Notes: generated by a model not told the origin, from the letters alone. A stretch of DNA of 64,000 nt from Firmicutes bacterium ADurb.Bin146 (GCA_002070475.1 MWDI01000024.1:1-64000); one strand, 5' to 3'; shown: positions 33,480-43,693, counted from the stretch's first letter. Program-made: numbers and translations.

Positions 33480-35051
33480 TTATTTTAATTCAGCATATTT
33501 TAAAACATTTCTGCAAAGATATATAACTAGTAAAGTTATAGGTATATTGCATAATGTCATAGCTAAAAACGGCAGTACATGCTGTGATAAAAGGAACCAG
33601 CCTGATGTGCTTACTAGTATCGCTGCAACCATACCAGGTGCTGCCATAATCAGTACTGCAAGCATATAAAAAATATATATAAGAGTTCTTGATGATAATG
33701 TTCCAAAAACTCTTTGTATAAGGATATTTCCGGCTGTGTACATATATGAGAATGAAAGCCTTGCAAGTACTAGTATGACTACATCATATGGGGTTAGTTT
33801 CATAATAAATGCAAGTGCTATATAAAGTATAACAGCCTCAGCCAGAAATCCTGCAAATGACTGAGCGATACTGTAAATAATCTTTTTAAATGAAGATTCT
33901 GGCACTAGATATATATATGGTTTTGATAATTCTTTTGAGAATCTACCCATCTTTACAGATATCATCTGCATATATGTCGTATATGCGAATATAGATACTA
34001 TGCCGAAGTTTTTCATAAAGATAGCAAATATAATCGAAATAATCATAAATACAATTGTGACTGGTTCCAGTATGAACCTTCTTGCTCTTCTTTCTTCGAG
34101 CTTGTGCTTGTAATAAAAAGCGCTTGCTCCCTCTCCCTTAGTAAGACCGGTTTTACCTATTTTAACCTTACCAACTGATTCAATAGTCCTACCTTCCTTC
34201 TGCGCAGATGAAAGCATCTGTTGTTCTTCGCTTGTTTTAAGCACATCTTCATAATAGTCTTGTTTAGCGAACGAAAGCAGTATTGTCATACCTGCTATAT
34301 ACACAACTGTCAGAACCACCCCAAGCATTATCATTGAAAAATCATTAACAAGTATTCCTGTAACTATACCTCCAATCCATCCTCCAGCAGGCATAAGTCT
34401 TACAAAGATGCTGTTGCCTGCAGTTATAAGATTTGGAAGCACATTGTCCATGTCCTTTAAAAGAAACATCACTAATCCTAGTGCATATGCAATAATTATT
34501 CCGAAAAATAAAGTTGCTACGATTTTTTTCTTTTTTTCGTCGTAACTTGTAAATGAATATATTACCATCGCAGTTAACTGTGCAGCGAATACAGATAATG
34601 AGTATCCCAATAATATGAATAAGAGCTGTACGAAGGTTATACCGAATACGCTATGTAACCATGCATATTGATATAATATGAAGAGGCCTAGGAGTAATGA
34701 TGTTCCTAATTGCTGGAATAATCCATAAAACAATGTTTTTCTTGGATGTATTGGCGAAGTGAATAAAAGATTCACATCAGGCATCTTGAACATAGTTGCT
34801 CCATTTTTGAAACCATTATATGAAATAAAGCTGAACATAATTATATATAAAGCCGTAATACCTGCTGAAAGTTCCTTTGGATTACGAAAGACAGTATTCT
34901 CATCAACGCTCTTATCGCCTGATATCGCAACAAAAACAATTAATGCTACTATAACAATTGCATATATAAGTCTTGCAGGATTCTTAAACAATTGCTTTAT
35001 ACTGTTTTTCAACTTTTTAGATAGAAGATAGGCTATAGCGTTTGTTTTCAT
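33480..35051 (-). CDS. ABC exporter permease, large (putative ABC exporter family)
   Basis: A 523-residue protein with about 12-14 membrane helices and a charged cytosolic loop in the middle (about residues 255-330). It resembles the putative ABC exporter family found beside bacteriocin/lantibiotic-type ATPases (FKMPDVNLLFTSPIHPRKTLFYGLFQQLG). It overlaps the upstream ATPase stop by four bases and probably pairs with it. Substrate not known. Confidence 0.85.
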   Translation of the reverse strand: MKTNAIAYLLSKKLKNSIKQLFKNPARLIYAIVIVALIVFVAISGDKSVDENTVFRNPKELSAGITALYIIMFSFISYNGFKNGATMFKMPDVNLLFTSPIHPRKTLFYGLFQQLGTSLLLGLFILYQYAWLHSVFGITFVQLLFILLGYSLSVFAAQLTAMVIYSFTSYDEKKKKIVATLFFGIIIAYALGLVMFLLKDMDNVLPNLITAGNSIFVRLMPAGGWIGGIVTGILVNDFSMIMLGVVLTVVYIAGMTILLSFAKQDYYEDVLKTSEEQQMLSSAQKEGRTIESVGKVKIGKTGLTKGEGASAFYYKHKLEERRARRFILEPVTIVFMIISIIFAIFMKNFGIVSIFAYTTYMQMISVKMGRFSKELSKPYIYLVPESSFKKIIYSIAQSFAGFLAEAVILYIALAFIMKLTPYDVVILVLARLSFSYMYTAGNILIQRVFGTLSSRTLIYIFYMLAVLIMAAPGMVAAILVSTSGWFLLSQHVLPFLAMTLCNIPITLLVIYLCRNVLKYAELK

Positions 35052-35758
35052 TTTTCCTCACTCTTTTTTTCAGTAATTTCAAAGAATAGTTCTTCCAGAC
35101 TTTCCTTACTGGTGCTTGAGTCATTTTCATTTACTTTTGTTGCTGCAAAACTACCATTCATCATTATGTGTGCAACATCCCAGTAATCTTCAACACTGTC
35201 AATCATATGAGTACTTATGAGAATAGTCCTGCCATCTTCCTTTAGTTCCTTGAACATGGATTTTAAAACTTTTATTGCATGAGGATCAAGACCTACCAAC
35301 GGTTCATCAAAAACTATTACTTTAGGCTTATGAACAAGAGCACAGCATATAGATAGTTTCTGTTGCATACCTTTGGATAATTCTTTACCTAATTTGCTTT
35401 TCTTATCCCACAATTCAAATCTATCCAGGAGGCTCTTCTCATATTCGTCATCCCTGGTCTTGAATGCTCGAGCTATGAATTCAAGATGTTCTTCCACAGT
35501 TAAAAGATCGTATACTGCAGGCATTTCAGGCACATATCCAAGTAATTGTTTAGCTTCAATAGATTTGTTATCATAACCATCTATTTTTATTTCACCCTTA
35601 AAACGTAATAAACCGCTTATACATTTTATTATAGTGGACTTTCCTGCTCCGTTTGGCCCGAGTAAAACAGCTATCTGTCCATCATTTACATGAAAAGATA
35701 TATTGTCATTTGCAACCAGTTTTCCATACTTTTTTGTTACATTTAAAATTTCAAGCAT
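35048..35758 (-). CDS. ABC transporter ATP-binding protein
   Basis: About 236 residues: Walker A GPNGAGKST, signature LSKGMQQKLSI and Walker B VIVFDEPLVGLD. The ATG at 35758 follows AAAGGGGAAG; an upstream in-frame codon at 35785 has no good site. It is the first gene of the operon and likely drives the large permease next to it. Two ATPases and two permeases in one operon suggest two exporters made together. Confidence 0.94.
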   Translation of the reverse strand: MLEILNVTKKYGKLVANDNISFHVNDGQIAVLLGPNGAGKSTIIKCISGLLRFKGEIKIDGYDNKSIEAKQLLGYVPEMPAVYDLLTVEEHLEFIARAFKTRDDEYEKSLLDRFELWDKKSKLGKELSKGMQQKLSICCALVHKPKVIVFDEPLVGLDPHAIKVLKSMFKELKEDGRTILISTHMIDSVEDYWDVAHIMMNGSFAATKVNENDSSTSKESLEELFFEITEKKSEEK

Positions 35759-35923
35759 ATGCTTCCCCTTTTGTTTATTCAACATACAAGATTGATAATA
35801 TGAAAATATTTTATCACATATTCTTATATCGCAAAATTAATTATTTGTAAATTATTATATTATTTGATTAAATATTCATAAACTAAGTTAAATATTTGTA
35901 TATTATTAATACAATATATCAAT

Positions 35924-35951
35924 AAAGAGGGAACTTTTCAATTCCCTCTTT
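35924..35951 (-). terminator. Terminator of the DegT-Gfo operon
   Basis: A 10-bp stem AAAGAGGGAA/TTCCCTCTTT with an 8-base loop lies 26 bases after the Gfo/Idh stop and before the ABC operon on the same strand. The T tail on the minus strand is short (TTTATT). Confidence 0.8.
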
Positions 35952-35976
35952 CGCTTGATTATCACAAATTACTTTA

Positions 35977-37008
35977 CTATTCTTCTTTTTTATTGTATAT
36001 CCTATTTGTTTTTGAAGATGCATACACTGAAGTTATAAGGTTTACTGCTCTCATGCCGTCCTCTAGCGATACAAATGGCGGTTTGCCTTCAATCAAAGAC
36101 TGTGTAAAATCTTCCAACTGCTTAATATGGCCGCTAGCTTTAATTATATTGCTTGTAGCGGAATCACCCTGTTCAATATCATCAGCTATATACTCCTTTT
36201 CACCTTTTATATGCAGGTATCTAATGCGTTCTTCCTCAATTAATATCGTTCCTTTTGTTCCATGCACTTCTATGGTTTTATTTTTTGCTGGAACTATTGA
36301 AGTCGATGCTGTTATAGTGCCAAGAGATCCATTTTTAAACTCCACTAATGCGACTGCATTATCTTCAACCTCTATATTGTGAGTAAGTGTACGAATATAT
36401 CCATATACATTTTTCGTCTCTCCTATGAGGAAAAGAAGCATGTCTATACCATGAATGCCTTGATTCATCATAGCTCCACCGCCATCTAGTTTCCAAGTTC
36501 CTCTCCAGTTTCCTGCATCATAGTATTCTTGTGATCTGAAGTATTTCATTGTAAGATTAGTCATTATTATATCTCCAAGCTTTTTATCAGCAATAAGCTT
36601 TTTTGCTTTTCTGATTTCCTCAGAGAATCTTAACTGCGATATTACGCTTCCTGTTACTTTGTTTCTCTTAAACGCTTCAACCACCTGTTTTGCACTTTTA
36701 GCAGTCAGGGATAACGGTTTTTCAATAATAGCATGTTTTTTATTTTCTGCTGCGTTAATTGCTATAGCAGCATGGAATCCGCTTGGTGTACATATAGTTA
36801 CGGCATCAATCTCTTGGCTTTTCAATAATAATTCTGTACTATCAAAACTCTTTATGCCATATTTCTGAGCAAATCCTAAAGGTTCCTGTGCTGAGCATCC
36901 GCTTACCCCGATTAGTTTTGCTCCTTTTATCTGCATAAGTGATTCTGCATGTGTATGTGCAATACCACCACACCCTATTATTCCGTATCTTATGACTTCA
37001 TTACTCAT
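35977..37008 (-). CDS. Gfo/Idh/MocA family oxidoreductase
   Basis: A 343-residue NAD(P)-dependent dehydrogenase with an N-terminal Rossmann fold (GIIGCGGIAHTHAESL), the EKPLSL motif and GTWKLDGGGAMMNQGIHGIDML typical of sugar and inositol dehydrogenases. It oxidises a hydroxyl group of a sugar or cyclitol to a ketone. The ATG overlaps the stop of the DegT aminotransferase by four bases, so the pair may oxidise and then aminate a ring sugar or inositol. Confidence 0.93.
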   Translation of the reverse strand: MSNEVIRYGIIGCGGIAHTHAESLMQIKGAKLIGVSGCSAQEPLGFAQKYGIKSFDSTELLLKSQEIDAVTICTPSGFHAAIAINAAENKKHAIIEKPLSLTAKSAKQVVEAFKRNKVTGSVISQLRFSEEIRKAKKLIADKKLGDIIMTNLTMKYFRSQEYYDAGNWRGTWKLDGGGAMMNQGIHGIDMLLFLIGETKNVYGYIRTLTHNIEVEDNAVALVEFKNGSLGTITASTSIVPAKNKTIEVHGTKGTILIEEERIRYLHIKGEKEYIADDIEQGDSATSNIIKASGHIKQLEDFTQSLIEGKPPFVSLEDGMRAVNLITSVYASSKTNRIYNKKEE

Positions 37009-38342
37009 TTCTTTTCCTTTTTATCAGTGTAGAAGAACCATCTGCCGCTTTCAGTTCCTCTTTTTTCATCGCCTGCAAGAAGTTCTTTATAGTTTAACGC
37101 TACCTTCTTAAATGCATTTGCATACATTTCAATGTATTCAGGCATATAATGTTTAAACCATGGAATGGAATATACCTGTACTTGCTGGGATACTGTAATA
37201 CCTTCATCTAGCTTTCTAACATCTCTTTCTGTAAATGCCACTCTTGATGGCTTATCATAATTCAATCCATTATAATCCTTGAATATGTTATGCAGATGCA
37301 AAGCTTTATTCGCTCCTGGTGTAGTGCCAAATCCTTCCGCTCTTACTGCTTCGCAGAATCTTTCTACTGAGAGTCCTTCAAGCTCTTCAGGACAATACAG
37401 ACCATGAGGAGCATACCATCCTGCCATGTTAGAACCATCTGACTCATCAACCATATGTGCTCTTATTCCTGGAACTCCTTTTAACAAACTCCAGAAATAC
37501 TTCATTGCTTTCCTTATTTCAGCAGTTCTTTCGTCGTAATACTTTAACTGAACTCTTGCCATCGCCGAACATGTCTGATTAACTCTTCCTTTTACTCCTG
37601 CTAAAGGCATAGATGCATACTTTAAAAGATAATCAGTAGATATATATTTCGAATTGTTTCTTTCATAATGGCAATAAGCCATTGCACGGTCATACATTTC
37701 CTTATCATCTGTTGCTAACATTCCCATCTCACCAGCAGCTAAAGACTTACCGCTCATTATTGACATTGCAGCAACATGCCCGAATGTTCCTAACATCTTT
37801 CCTTTATACATGCCGCCTTGTGCATGTGATACATCCTCTATTACATAAAGGTTATGTTTCTTGGCTATTTCCATTATAGGATCCATGTCCGCTGGATGAC
37901 CAAGATAATGAACTACCATTATTGCTTTTGTTCTTGGCCCTATGCATCTTTCAATATCTTTTGGATCTATACATAATGATGTAGGATGTATATCAGCAAA
38001 AACAACTGTTGACCCTAAATTAAAAGCCTGAAGGCATGATGCCCAATATGTTTTGCTAGGGCATATAAGCTCGTCACCTGCTCCCATCTTGCATGCGAAC
38101 ATAGCTGCTTGAAGAGCCATTGTACCATTGCAATATCCAATAGCATATTTTCTTTTCTGCCATTTAGCGAATTCTTTTTCGAATTTTTCGGTTACATCTA
38201 ATCCGCTCATTACACCTCTTCTTAATACATCAAGAACACCATCTTCATCTTCTTTGGTAACTATCGGCCACTTAAATAGAGATTCCGGTATTTTAGACTC
38301 ATCTATTGCTGGTTTTCCGCCGAATATTGCAAGTTCACTCAT
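37005..38342 (-). CDS. DegT/DnrJ/EryC1/StrS family PLP aminotransferase
   Basis: A 445-residue fold-type I aminotransferase with YCNGTMALQAAMFAC near the cofactor site, EDVSHAQGGMYKGKMLGTFG and the PLP-binding Lys in MSGKSLAAGEMGML. The family transfers an amino group from Glu or Gln to keto-sugars or scyllo-inosose. Its length and the coupled dehydrogenase are reminiscent of StsC-type cyclitol aminotransferases, but nucleotide-sugar enzymes remain possible. The ATG follows AGGAGG. An AraC gene lies upstream on the same strand. Confidence 0.92.
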   Translation of the reverse strand: MSELAIFGGKPAIDESKIPESLFKWPIVTKEDEDGVLDVLRRGVMSGLDVTEKFEKEFAKWQKRKYAIGYCNGTMALQAAMFACKMGAGDELICPSKTYWASCLQAFNLGSTVVFADIHPTSLCIDPKDIERCIGPRTKAIMVVHYLGHPADMDPIMEIAKKHNLYVIEDVSHAQGGMYKGKMLGTFGHVAAMSIMSGKSLAAGEMGMLATDDKEMYDRAMAYCHYERNNSKYISTDYLLKYASMPLAGVKGRVNQTCSAMARVQLKYYDERTAEIRKAMKYFWSLLKGVPGIRAHMVDESDGSNMAGWYAPHGLYCPEELEGLSVERFCEAVRAEGFGTTPGANKALHLHNIFKDYNGLNYDKPSRVAFTERDVRKLDEGITVSQQVQVYSIPWFKHYMPEYIEMYANAFKKVALNYKELLAGDEKRGTESGRWFFYTDKKEKK

Positions 38343-38447
38343 TATGTCGATCCTCCTGTTTATATGAATGTATAATTCATATTATATAATATCTTTTTTA
38401 ATCTTTTAAATCTTTGCATTTTCCACTTGCTTATTGACTGTTTCCAT

Positions 38448-39356
38448 TCAAATGTTTTTCCTATATTGTCCAGGCGTCATTCCTATTATCTGTTTGAAAA
38501 TCCTGTTAAAATGGTTTACATTATTAAATCCTGATTCATAACAGATATTTATTATCAATTCGTCTGTATTTTTCAACATTTCAGAGGCCTTAGCTATCCT
38601 TAATCCTGTAATATATTCCTTAAATGTTTTTGATGTAAGGTTCTTGAACAGATAACCAAAAAAAGAAGGAGACAGCAGAAACATTTTCGCTACTGTGTCA
38701 ATATTCAGATCTTGAGTAAAGTTTTCTTCAATATATCTTATAGCGCCTTTTATTGCATCATTATGCCTTTCAAATATCTGTGCTGATTTGCTTTTGCTGA
38801 TGCTTTTCGTAAATTCCCTTCCTACTAAAACCAGTAATTTTAATAGCAAGGAACGTATTATCAATTCGAACCCTGGCTCTCTATTCTCATATTCCTTTAA
38901 TGCTTCATTAAATATATTTTCCGTCTCACACTGTATTTTGCCTACCAAGTTAAACCTTGGTTTTACCAAATCCTCTTCAACTAAGAAAGGTTCTATATAT
39001 GCGAAATCCCAAAAGGATTCGCCTTTTTTCAAATCTTTAAAAATTTCATTAATAAATTTCGGATCAAATTCAAACTCCACTATCCTGGCATCATTTGCAT
39101 CCATCGGCTCTATCTGATGAGGTACATGAGGAGGTATTACAAATATATCTCCTTTAACAAGTTCAAACCTGCGGTTATGTATAACATGAGTCGCTTTCCC
39201 GCTGTAGACATAATTTATCTGTATACATTCATGCGCATGCAGGTAAAGCGTTCCTTTTTCAGGCTTATATTTTTTGATATAGAACATAAGGTGTCCGTCA
39301 GGATTATCCTCTATCTTAAAAACCGGTATACTATTGCTGTTATTTTTATCCGTCAT
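38448..39356 (-). CDS. AraC family regulator with cupin sensor
   Basis: A 302-residue protein: N-terminal cupin sugar-sensing domain (about 30-115, HAHECIQINYVYSGKATH and GDIFVIPPHVPHQIEP) and C-terminal paired HTH (about 205-300, IDTVAKMFLLSPSFFGYLFK and INICYESGFNNVNHFNRIFK). Its start codon overlaps the mgtC stop as TAATG, indicating coupled translation. It is 105 bases ahead of the DegT-Gfo pair, which it may control. Confidence 0.94.
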   Translation of the reverse strand: MTDKNNSNSIPVFKIEDNPDGHLMFYIKKYKPEKGTLYLHAHECIQINYVYSGKATHVIHNRRFELVKGDIFVIPPHVPHQIEPMDANDARIVEFEFDPKFINEIFKDLKKGESFWDFAYIEPFLVEEDLVKPRFNLVGKIQCETENIFNEALKEYENREPGFELIIRSLLLKLLVLVGREFTKSISKSKSAQIFERHNDAIKGAIRYIEENFTQDLNIDTVAKMFLLSPSFFGYLFKNLTSKTFKEYITGLRIAKASEMLKNTDELIINICYESGFNNVNHFNRIFKQIIGMTPGQYRKNI

Positions 39357-40039
39357 TAATCACTTCTTACGACAAGCACTACATTTTCAACTGCAGTGAT
39401 ATCCTCTATTACCTTTTCTTCCTTTGTTTTCTTAGGCATACCTATAACAATGCTTAAACCAATATTTCCGTATGTTCCGCTCTTAGCACTCTGAACTTCA
39501 ATATTCTCTACTACGTATCCTGCCTTGGTTATATCTTTTATTGCAGAATTTATATTCCTGCTGCCTGTAACCTCAAGATAAATATCTATTTTTATTCTTC
39601 TAGAACCAAAATTGCTTAGGTAAGTCATAACTACTGCAAGAATTAAAACACATAGAATAGCAGCTTCATAATAACCGGCTCCTATCGCTAAGCCTACAGC
39701 AGCAATAGTCCATAAGCCTGCTGCAGTAGTAAGCCCTTTAACATGAAGATGACCTGTAACAAGAATAGTTCCTACTCCTAGAAATCCTATACCAGAAAGA
39801 ACTTGTGCAGAAAGTCTCATTGGATCAGTATCATAACCTAAAGTATCTGCCATGAAGATGCCTGTCATTGCCGCTAATGTAGACCCTATACACACTATTA
39901 TGTGAGTCCTGAATCCGGCAGCACGGCCATGTCTCTCCCTTTGCATTCCAATAAAGCCACCGCAGAGCAGTGCAAGAATAAGCCGTATGGTCATAGTTAT
40001 AGGAGTAAGCTCTCTTAAATATAGCATTATACTTTCCAT
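39356..40039 (-). CDS. MgtC/SapB family membrane protein
   Basis: A 227-residue protein with the MgtC motif LLCGGFIGMQRERHGRAAGFRTHIIVCIGSTLAAMTG, about five membrane helices and a C-terminal ACT-like cytosolic domain (about 150-227). MgtC proteins affect Mg2+ homeostasis or F-type ATPase activity. No Mg2+ riboswitch was seen. It lies 21 bases after nadE and is coupled to the AraC gene. Confidence 0.92.
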   Translation of the reverse strand: MESIMLYLRELTPITMTIRLILALLCGGFIGMQRERHGRAAGFRTHIIVCIGSTLAAMTGIFMADTLGYDTDPMRLSAQVLSGIGFLGVGTILVTGHLHVKGLTTAAGLWTIAAVGLAIGAGYYEAAILCVLILAVVMTYLSNFGSRRIKIDIYLEVTGSRNINSAIKDITKAGYVVENIEVQSAKSGTYGNIGLSIVIGMPKKTKEEKVIEDITAVENVVLVVRSD

Positions 40040-40060
40040 TTTCAGACCTCCTCTATAATA

Positions 40061-41965
40061 TCAATCCAGTTCTTTCATCCATCCTTCAAAGGACGCATCA
40101 CTCGGCATCCGCCAGTCTGCTCTTGGAGAAAGTGCAACGGATCCTACTTTTGGACCATTAGGGCTACAACTTCTTTTAAATTGCTGGGTGAAGAATCTTC
40201 TGATAAATACATTCAGCCATTTTTTTATATCTTCAGTTTTGTAATCATTTTCAAAAGCAAGTGTAGCAAGCATAAGAATTTTTTTAGGCGTAAATCCCCA
40301 TCGCATAAAATTGTATAAGAAGAAATCATGTAACTCATAAGGTCCGACTATGCTTTCGGTTTTTTGTACGATTTCTCCATAAGCCGCTGGTATCAGCTCT
40401 GGACTTATAGGTGTATCCAGTATATCAGAAAGGACATCTTTCAACCTGCCTTTTGAATCATTTGCTACATATCTGATTATATGCTGCACAAGCGTTTTAG
40501 GTATGGATGTATTTACATTATACATGGACATATGATCCCCATTATATGTACTCCAGCCTAACGCCTGCTCCGAAAGATCACCTGTACCTATAACAATGCC
40601 ATTTGTCAAATTTGAAATATCCATAAGCACCTGTGTTCTTTCCCTTGCTTGCGCATTTTCATAAGTCGTATCTGTTGTGATACCATCATGTCCTATGTCA
40701 AAAAGATGCCTTTTTACAGACTGAGTAATATCAATCACCTTAAAGTCCACATTTAAAAGTTTACTTAGTTTTCTTGCATTGTCCTTAGTCCTTTTTGTCG
40801 TACCAAAACAAGGCATTGATACGCATACTATATCTGATGTCTCTCTTCCCATCTCTATGAATGCCTTATGCGTTACTAATAAAGCAAGTGTGGAATCAAG
40901 ACCTCCTGATATGCCAATCACTGCAGTTTTGCTTTTTGAGTGTTCTATTCTCTTTCTAAGACCAGCTGTTTGTATGTTGAATATCTGATTACATCTTTCC
41001 ATAAGTATATGGGTATCCTTTGGTATGAAAGGATGTTTTTCTATTATTCTTGATATTTCCATATCTATTTTATTCATAGAAAATGGAATTACCTGATACC
41101 TGTTGTCTACTATCTGTTCTCTTACAGAAACCTGATTTCTCCTGTCATGTACAAGCCTCTCCAGATCAACATCCGCTTCAATATACTCTTGTGTAAAAGG
41201 TGCTGCTTCGTTTAATATGACACCATTTTCTGCTATCATCTTGTGACCGGAAAAGACCATATCTGTCGTTGATTCCTGATCGGAAGAATTGCTATAAATG
41301 TATGCGCATATGCTTTTCCCTGATTGCGCTTTTACAAGAGTCCGCCTGTAATCAGACTTACCAAGAATCTCATTACTCGCAGACAGATTAGCAATTACAG
41401 TCGCTCCATTCATAGAATGTACAGAGCCAGGGCTTACAGGAACAAAAAGATCCTCGCATATTTCTATAGCTAGAGAGAATTCTCTCATCTGCGTGTTCTG
41501 GAATATAAGCCTGGTACCGAATGGTATTGCTTTACCAGCGATATCAATAACAGTATTTTCCTTTGGAGCGCTTTTAAATCTTCGTGATTCATAGAACTCA
41601 TTATAGTTTGGAAGATGAGTCTTAGGCACTATACCTAATATCTCACCTTTATATATAACAGCAGCAGTATTGTATAGAAATCCTTCTATCTCAAGCGGTA
41701 ATCCGGTTATGATAAGCATCTCTTTTTTTTCGGATGCCTTAACGATATCCATAAGACCTTCAACTGCTTGGTCCAAAAGTAATTTCTGTGAAAAAAGATC
41801 ATCGCAGGTATATCCTGTTATACTGAGTTCTGGAAACACTAACAGCTTAACGCCGTTTTCGTTTGCCTTTTTAATCGTTTTTATAATTCTATCGCAATTG
41901 TACCTGCAATCTGCAACTATTAATGATGGACTTGCAGCTGCTGTTTTAATAAATCCATAATGCAT
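40061..41965 (-). CDS. nadE: Glutamine-dependent NAD+ synthetase
   Basis: A 634-residue two-domain enzyme. The N-terminal nitrilase-type glutaminase (about 1-290) has Glu in FPELSITGY, Lys in VPKTHLPNY and Cys in EICEDLF. The C-terminal NAD synthase (about 310-634) has the P-loop GISGGLDSTLAL and SDLSEQALGWST. It amidates deamido-NAD+ using ammonia channelled from glutamine. The ATG at 41965 follows AGAGGG; an upstream in-frame codon at 41983 lacks a good site. Confidence 0.96.
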   Translation of the reverse strand: MHYGFIKTAAASPSLIVADCRYNCDRIIKTIKKANENGVKLLVFPELSITGYTCDDLFSQKLLLDQAVEGLMDIVKASEKKEMLIITGLPLEIEGFLYNTAAVIYKGEILGIVPKTHLPNYNEFYESRRFKSAPKENTVIDIAGKAIPFGTRLIFQNTQMREFSLAIEICEDLFVPVSPGSVHSMNGATVIANLSASNEILGKSDYRRTLVKAQSGKSICAYIYSNSSDQESTTDMVFSGHKMIAENGVILNEAAPFTQEYIEADVDLERLVHDRRNQVSVREQIVDNRYQVIPFSMNKIDMEISRIIEKHPFIPKDTHILMERCNQIFNIQTAGLRKRIEHSKSKTAVIGISGGLDSTLALLVTHKAFIEMGRETSDIVCVSMPCFGTTKRTKDNARKLSKLLNVDFKVIDITQSVKRHLFDIGHDGITTDTTYENAQARERTQVLMDISNLTNGIVIGTGDLSEQALGWSTYNGDHMSMYNVNTSIPKTLVQHIIRYVANDSKGRLKDVLSDILDTPISPELIPAAYGEIVQKTESIVGPYELHDFFLYNFMRWGFTPKKILMLATLAFENDYKTEDIKKWLNVFIRRFFTQQFKRSCSPNGPKVGSVALSPRADWRMPSDASFEGWMKELD

Positions 41966-42041
41966 ATTAATCCCTCTTTTCATATAGATTATACACTGTT
42001 TATGATTAAATTAACATATTTGAGATAGAATAGTCATATTT

Positions 42042-43391
42042 TCAGTTGTTCTGTAAATCTTCAGGCAATAGCTTGCTGTTAAATTTCCAAGACAAAAGCC
42101 CAACAATAATTTGAGAAAAGCCAGTAACAGCCAGTAATATAGGTACACCTGCCATTTTAAAATTGAAAATATTAATAACATTATCCCCTATACGAGAAAG
42201 GAAAAAAGTGCCGAGCATCATACTAAAGAAAATAGACATATGCACTACAATGTTATAGAAGGAGATATAATTAGTCTGGTCCTTATTTGGCAAATTCACA
42301 TATACCATAGATGCCAAAACGGTGTTTGAGGCAACACCTAGCACATGTTGCAACAATCTCACTGTAAACCATAGCCAGGTAAAGTTTTCTGGAGTAACAA
42401 AAGCATACATCAGGTATGTAGGACCTTGTAACAGCATGACAAATGCAAATGTTTTAAACCAAGAATATTTCTTTAGGATTTTCTTCCACATCTTGCCAAA
42501 GAAGATGAAAAACATAAAATATATTGCATTTATAAAATTAATCTGTGAATAGCTTATACCTACATCCTGTAGAAGAAATATATTAATGGATGCATTTGTA
42601 ATGCTCGAACCGATATAATAAGAAGCTACGAGAAGTACAGTCCATAAAAATTTCTTGTTTTTCATAGGCATTGTAAATATATCACTAACTTTTACTTTTG
42701 TGTTGCTTCTTTCATATGGATACTCTTTCGGAATAGCAAGCACGAGTATATGCAGTATCGCTAACACCAGTGCTGCATAACGGAATCCAGTAATTATTTG
42801 CAACTGTTTAGGATCTCCTGCAAAAGAATCTGTTATTAATGACAAAATCAATACGATGCCTTGTGATAGAAAACTATTTATACCTGATGATAGTGTAAAA
42901 TAATCAGCTCTTATATCATTTGGCAGAAAAGAGGCATGCCATGCAGAATAACCCGGATCTATTATCGATGATATTGCTGAAGAAATAGTGACAAGCAGAG
43001 TAAACCCTATTACCCTTCCTGTTTCAGATAGAATTATATTCGGAAGAAGAGTAATACCCAGGATATTAATTATATTTGCAAGTATACCCAGAACTGTAAG
43101 TAATAATTTTCTTGTGCGGAATCTCTCTAAAATTAAAGGTGAGAACATTGATAAAAGTCTTGTTATAGTCGGAACAAAGGTTATTATTCCAATATTAACA
43201 ATATTTATACCGAAACTTAGCAAAAACCCTGTATAAAATATCCCACCGCTTAATTGTGATGCTAATGATGTAAGTATTGACGAAACTAAAAAGCAGCTTC
43301 GTCCTTTGGCTTTTTCGTCATGCAGATTAAAGGTCCTTACAAAGGCTGAATTACGCCACTTTATCTTTATTGCATGCAGGTATGCATTCAT
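42042..43391 (-). CDS. MFS transporter
   Basis: About 449 residues and 12 membrane helices with an MFS fold (FLVSSILTSLASQLSGGIFYTGFLLSFG and the central-loop region before KVSDIFTMPMKNKKF). Substrate unknown. The ATG at 43391 follows GAGGTG; an upstream GTG at 43406 is less likely. It faces away from the catalase gene and is 76 bases from nadE, so these could be co-transcribed. Confidence 0.88.
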   Translation of the reverse strand: MNAYLHAIKIKWRNSAFVRTFNLHDEKAKGRSCFLVSSILTSLASQLSGGIFYTGFLLSFGINIVNIGIITFVPTITRLLSMFSPLILERFRTRKLLLTVLGILANIINILGITLLPNIILSETGRVIGFTLLVTISSAISSIIDPGYSAWHASFLPNDIRADYFTLSSGINSFLSQGIVLILSLITDSFAGDPKQLQIITGFRYAALVLAILHILVLAIPKEYPYERSNTKVKVSDIFTMPMKNKKFLWTVLLVASYYIGSSITNASINIFLLQDVGISYSQINFINAIYFMFFIFFGKMWKKILKKYSWFKTFAFVMLLQGPTYLMYAFVTPENFTWLWFTVRLLQHVLGVASNTVLASMVYVNLPNKDQTNYISFYNIVVHMSIFFSMMLGTFFLSRIGDNVINIFNFKMAGVPILLAVTGFSQIIVGLLSWKFNSKLLPEDLQNN

Positions 43392-43430
43392 AAACACCTC
43401 AATCACATAATATCCTGAGGATTTTACAAT

Positions 43431-43450
43431 ATTGACTGTATTAAGTCAAT
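43431..43450. promoter_or_regulatory. Palindromic operator candidate upstream of the MFS gene
   Basis: ATTGACT-gtatta-AGTCAAT, a perfect 7-bp inverted repeat 40 bases before the MFS start. The rest of the divergent gap to katA (43451-43693) is AT-rich with no assigned element; the katA promoter was not resolved. Confidence 0.5.
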
Positions 43451-43693
43451 AAGGGCTCTGGTAAACATTATGAATTGGTGAATTTTTATATAAAGTCCAT
43501 TGCATTAAATACTTCGTATATGATAAATTATACTTGTACGACATAATATGATACTGACTGCCTTTACCAAATATAGATAATGCCCAAAACATCAAAAAGG
43601 CACTCTTATCAAGATATTACATATGCTGTCTATTGATTTTACATAGTAAAGTACGTTATTGAGAATCTAAAAACAGAAATGAGGAGGAGACAT

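Noticed and set aside
39950..40060. Mg2+ riboswitch for mgtC
   Set aside because: Only 21 bases separate nadE and mgtC, leaving no room for one.
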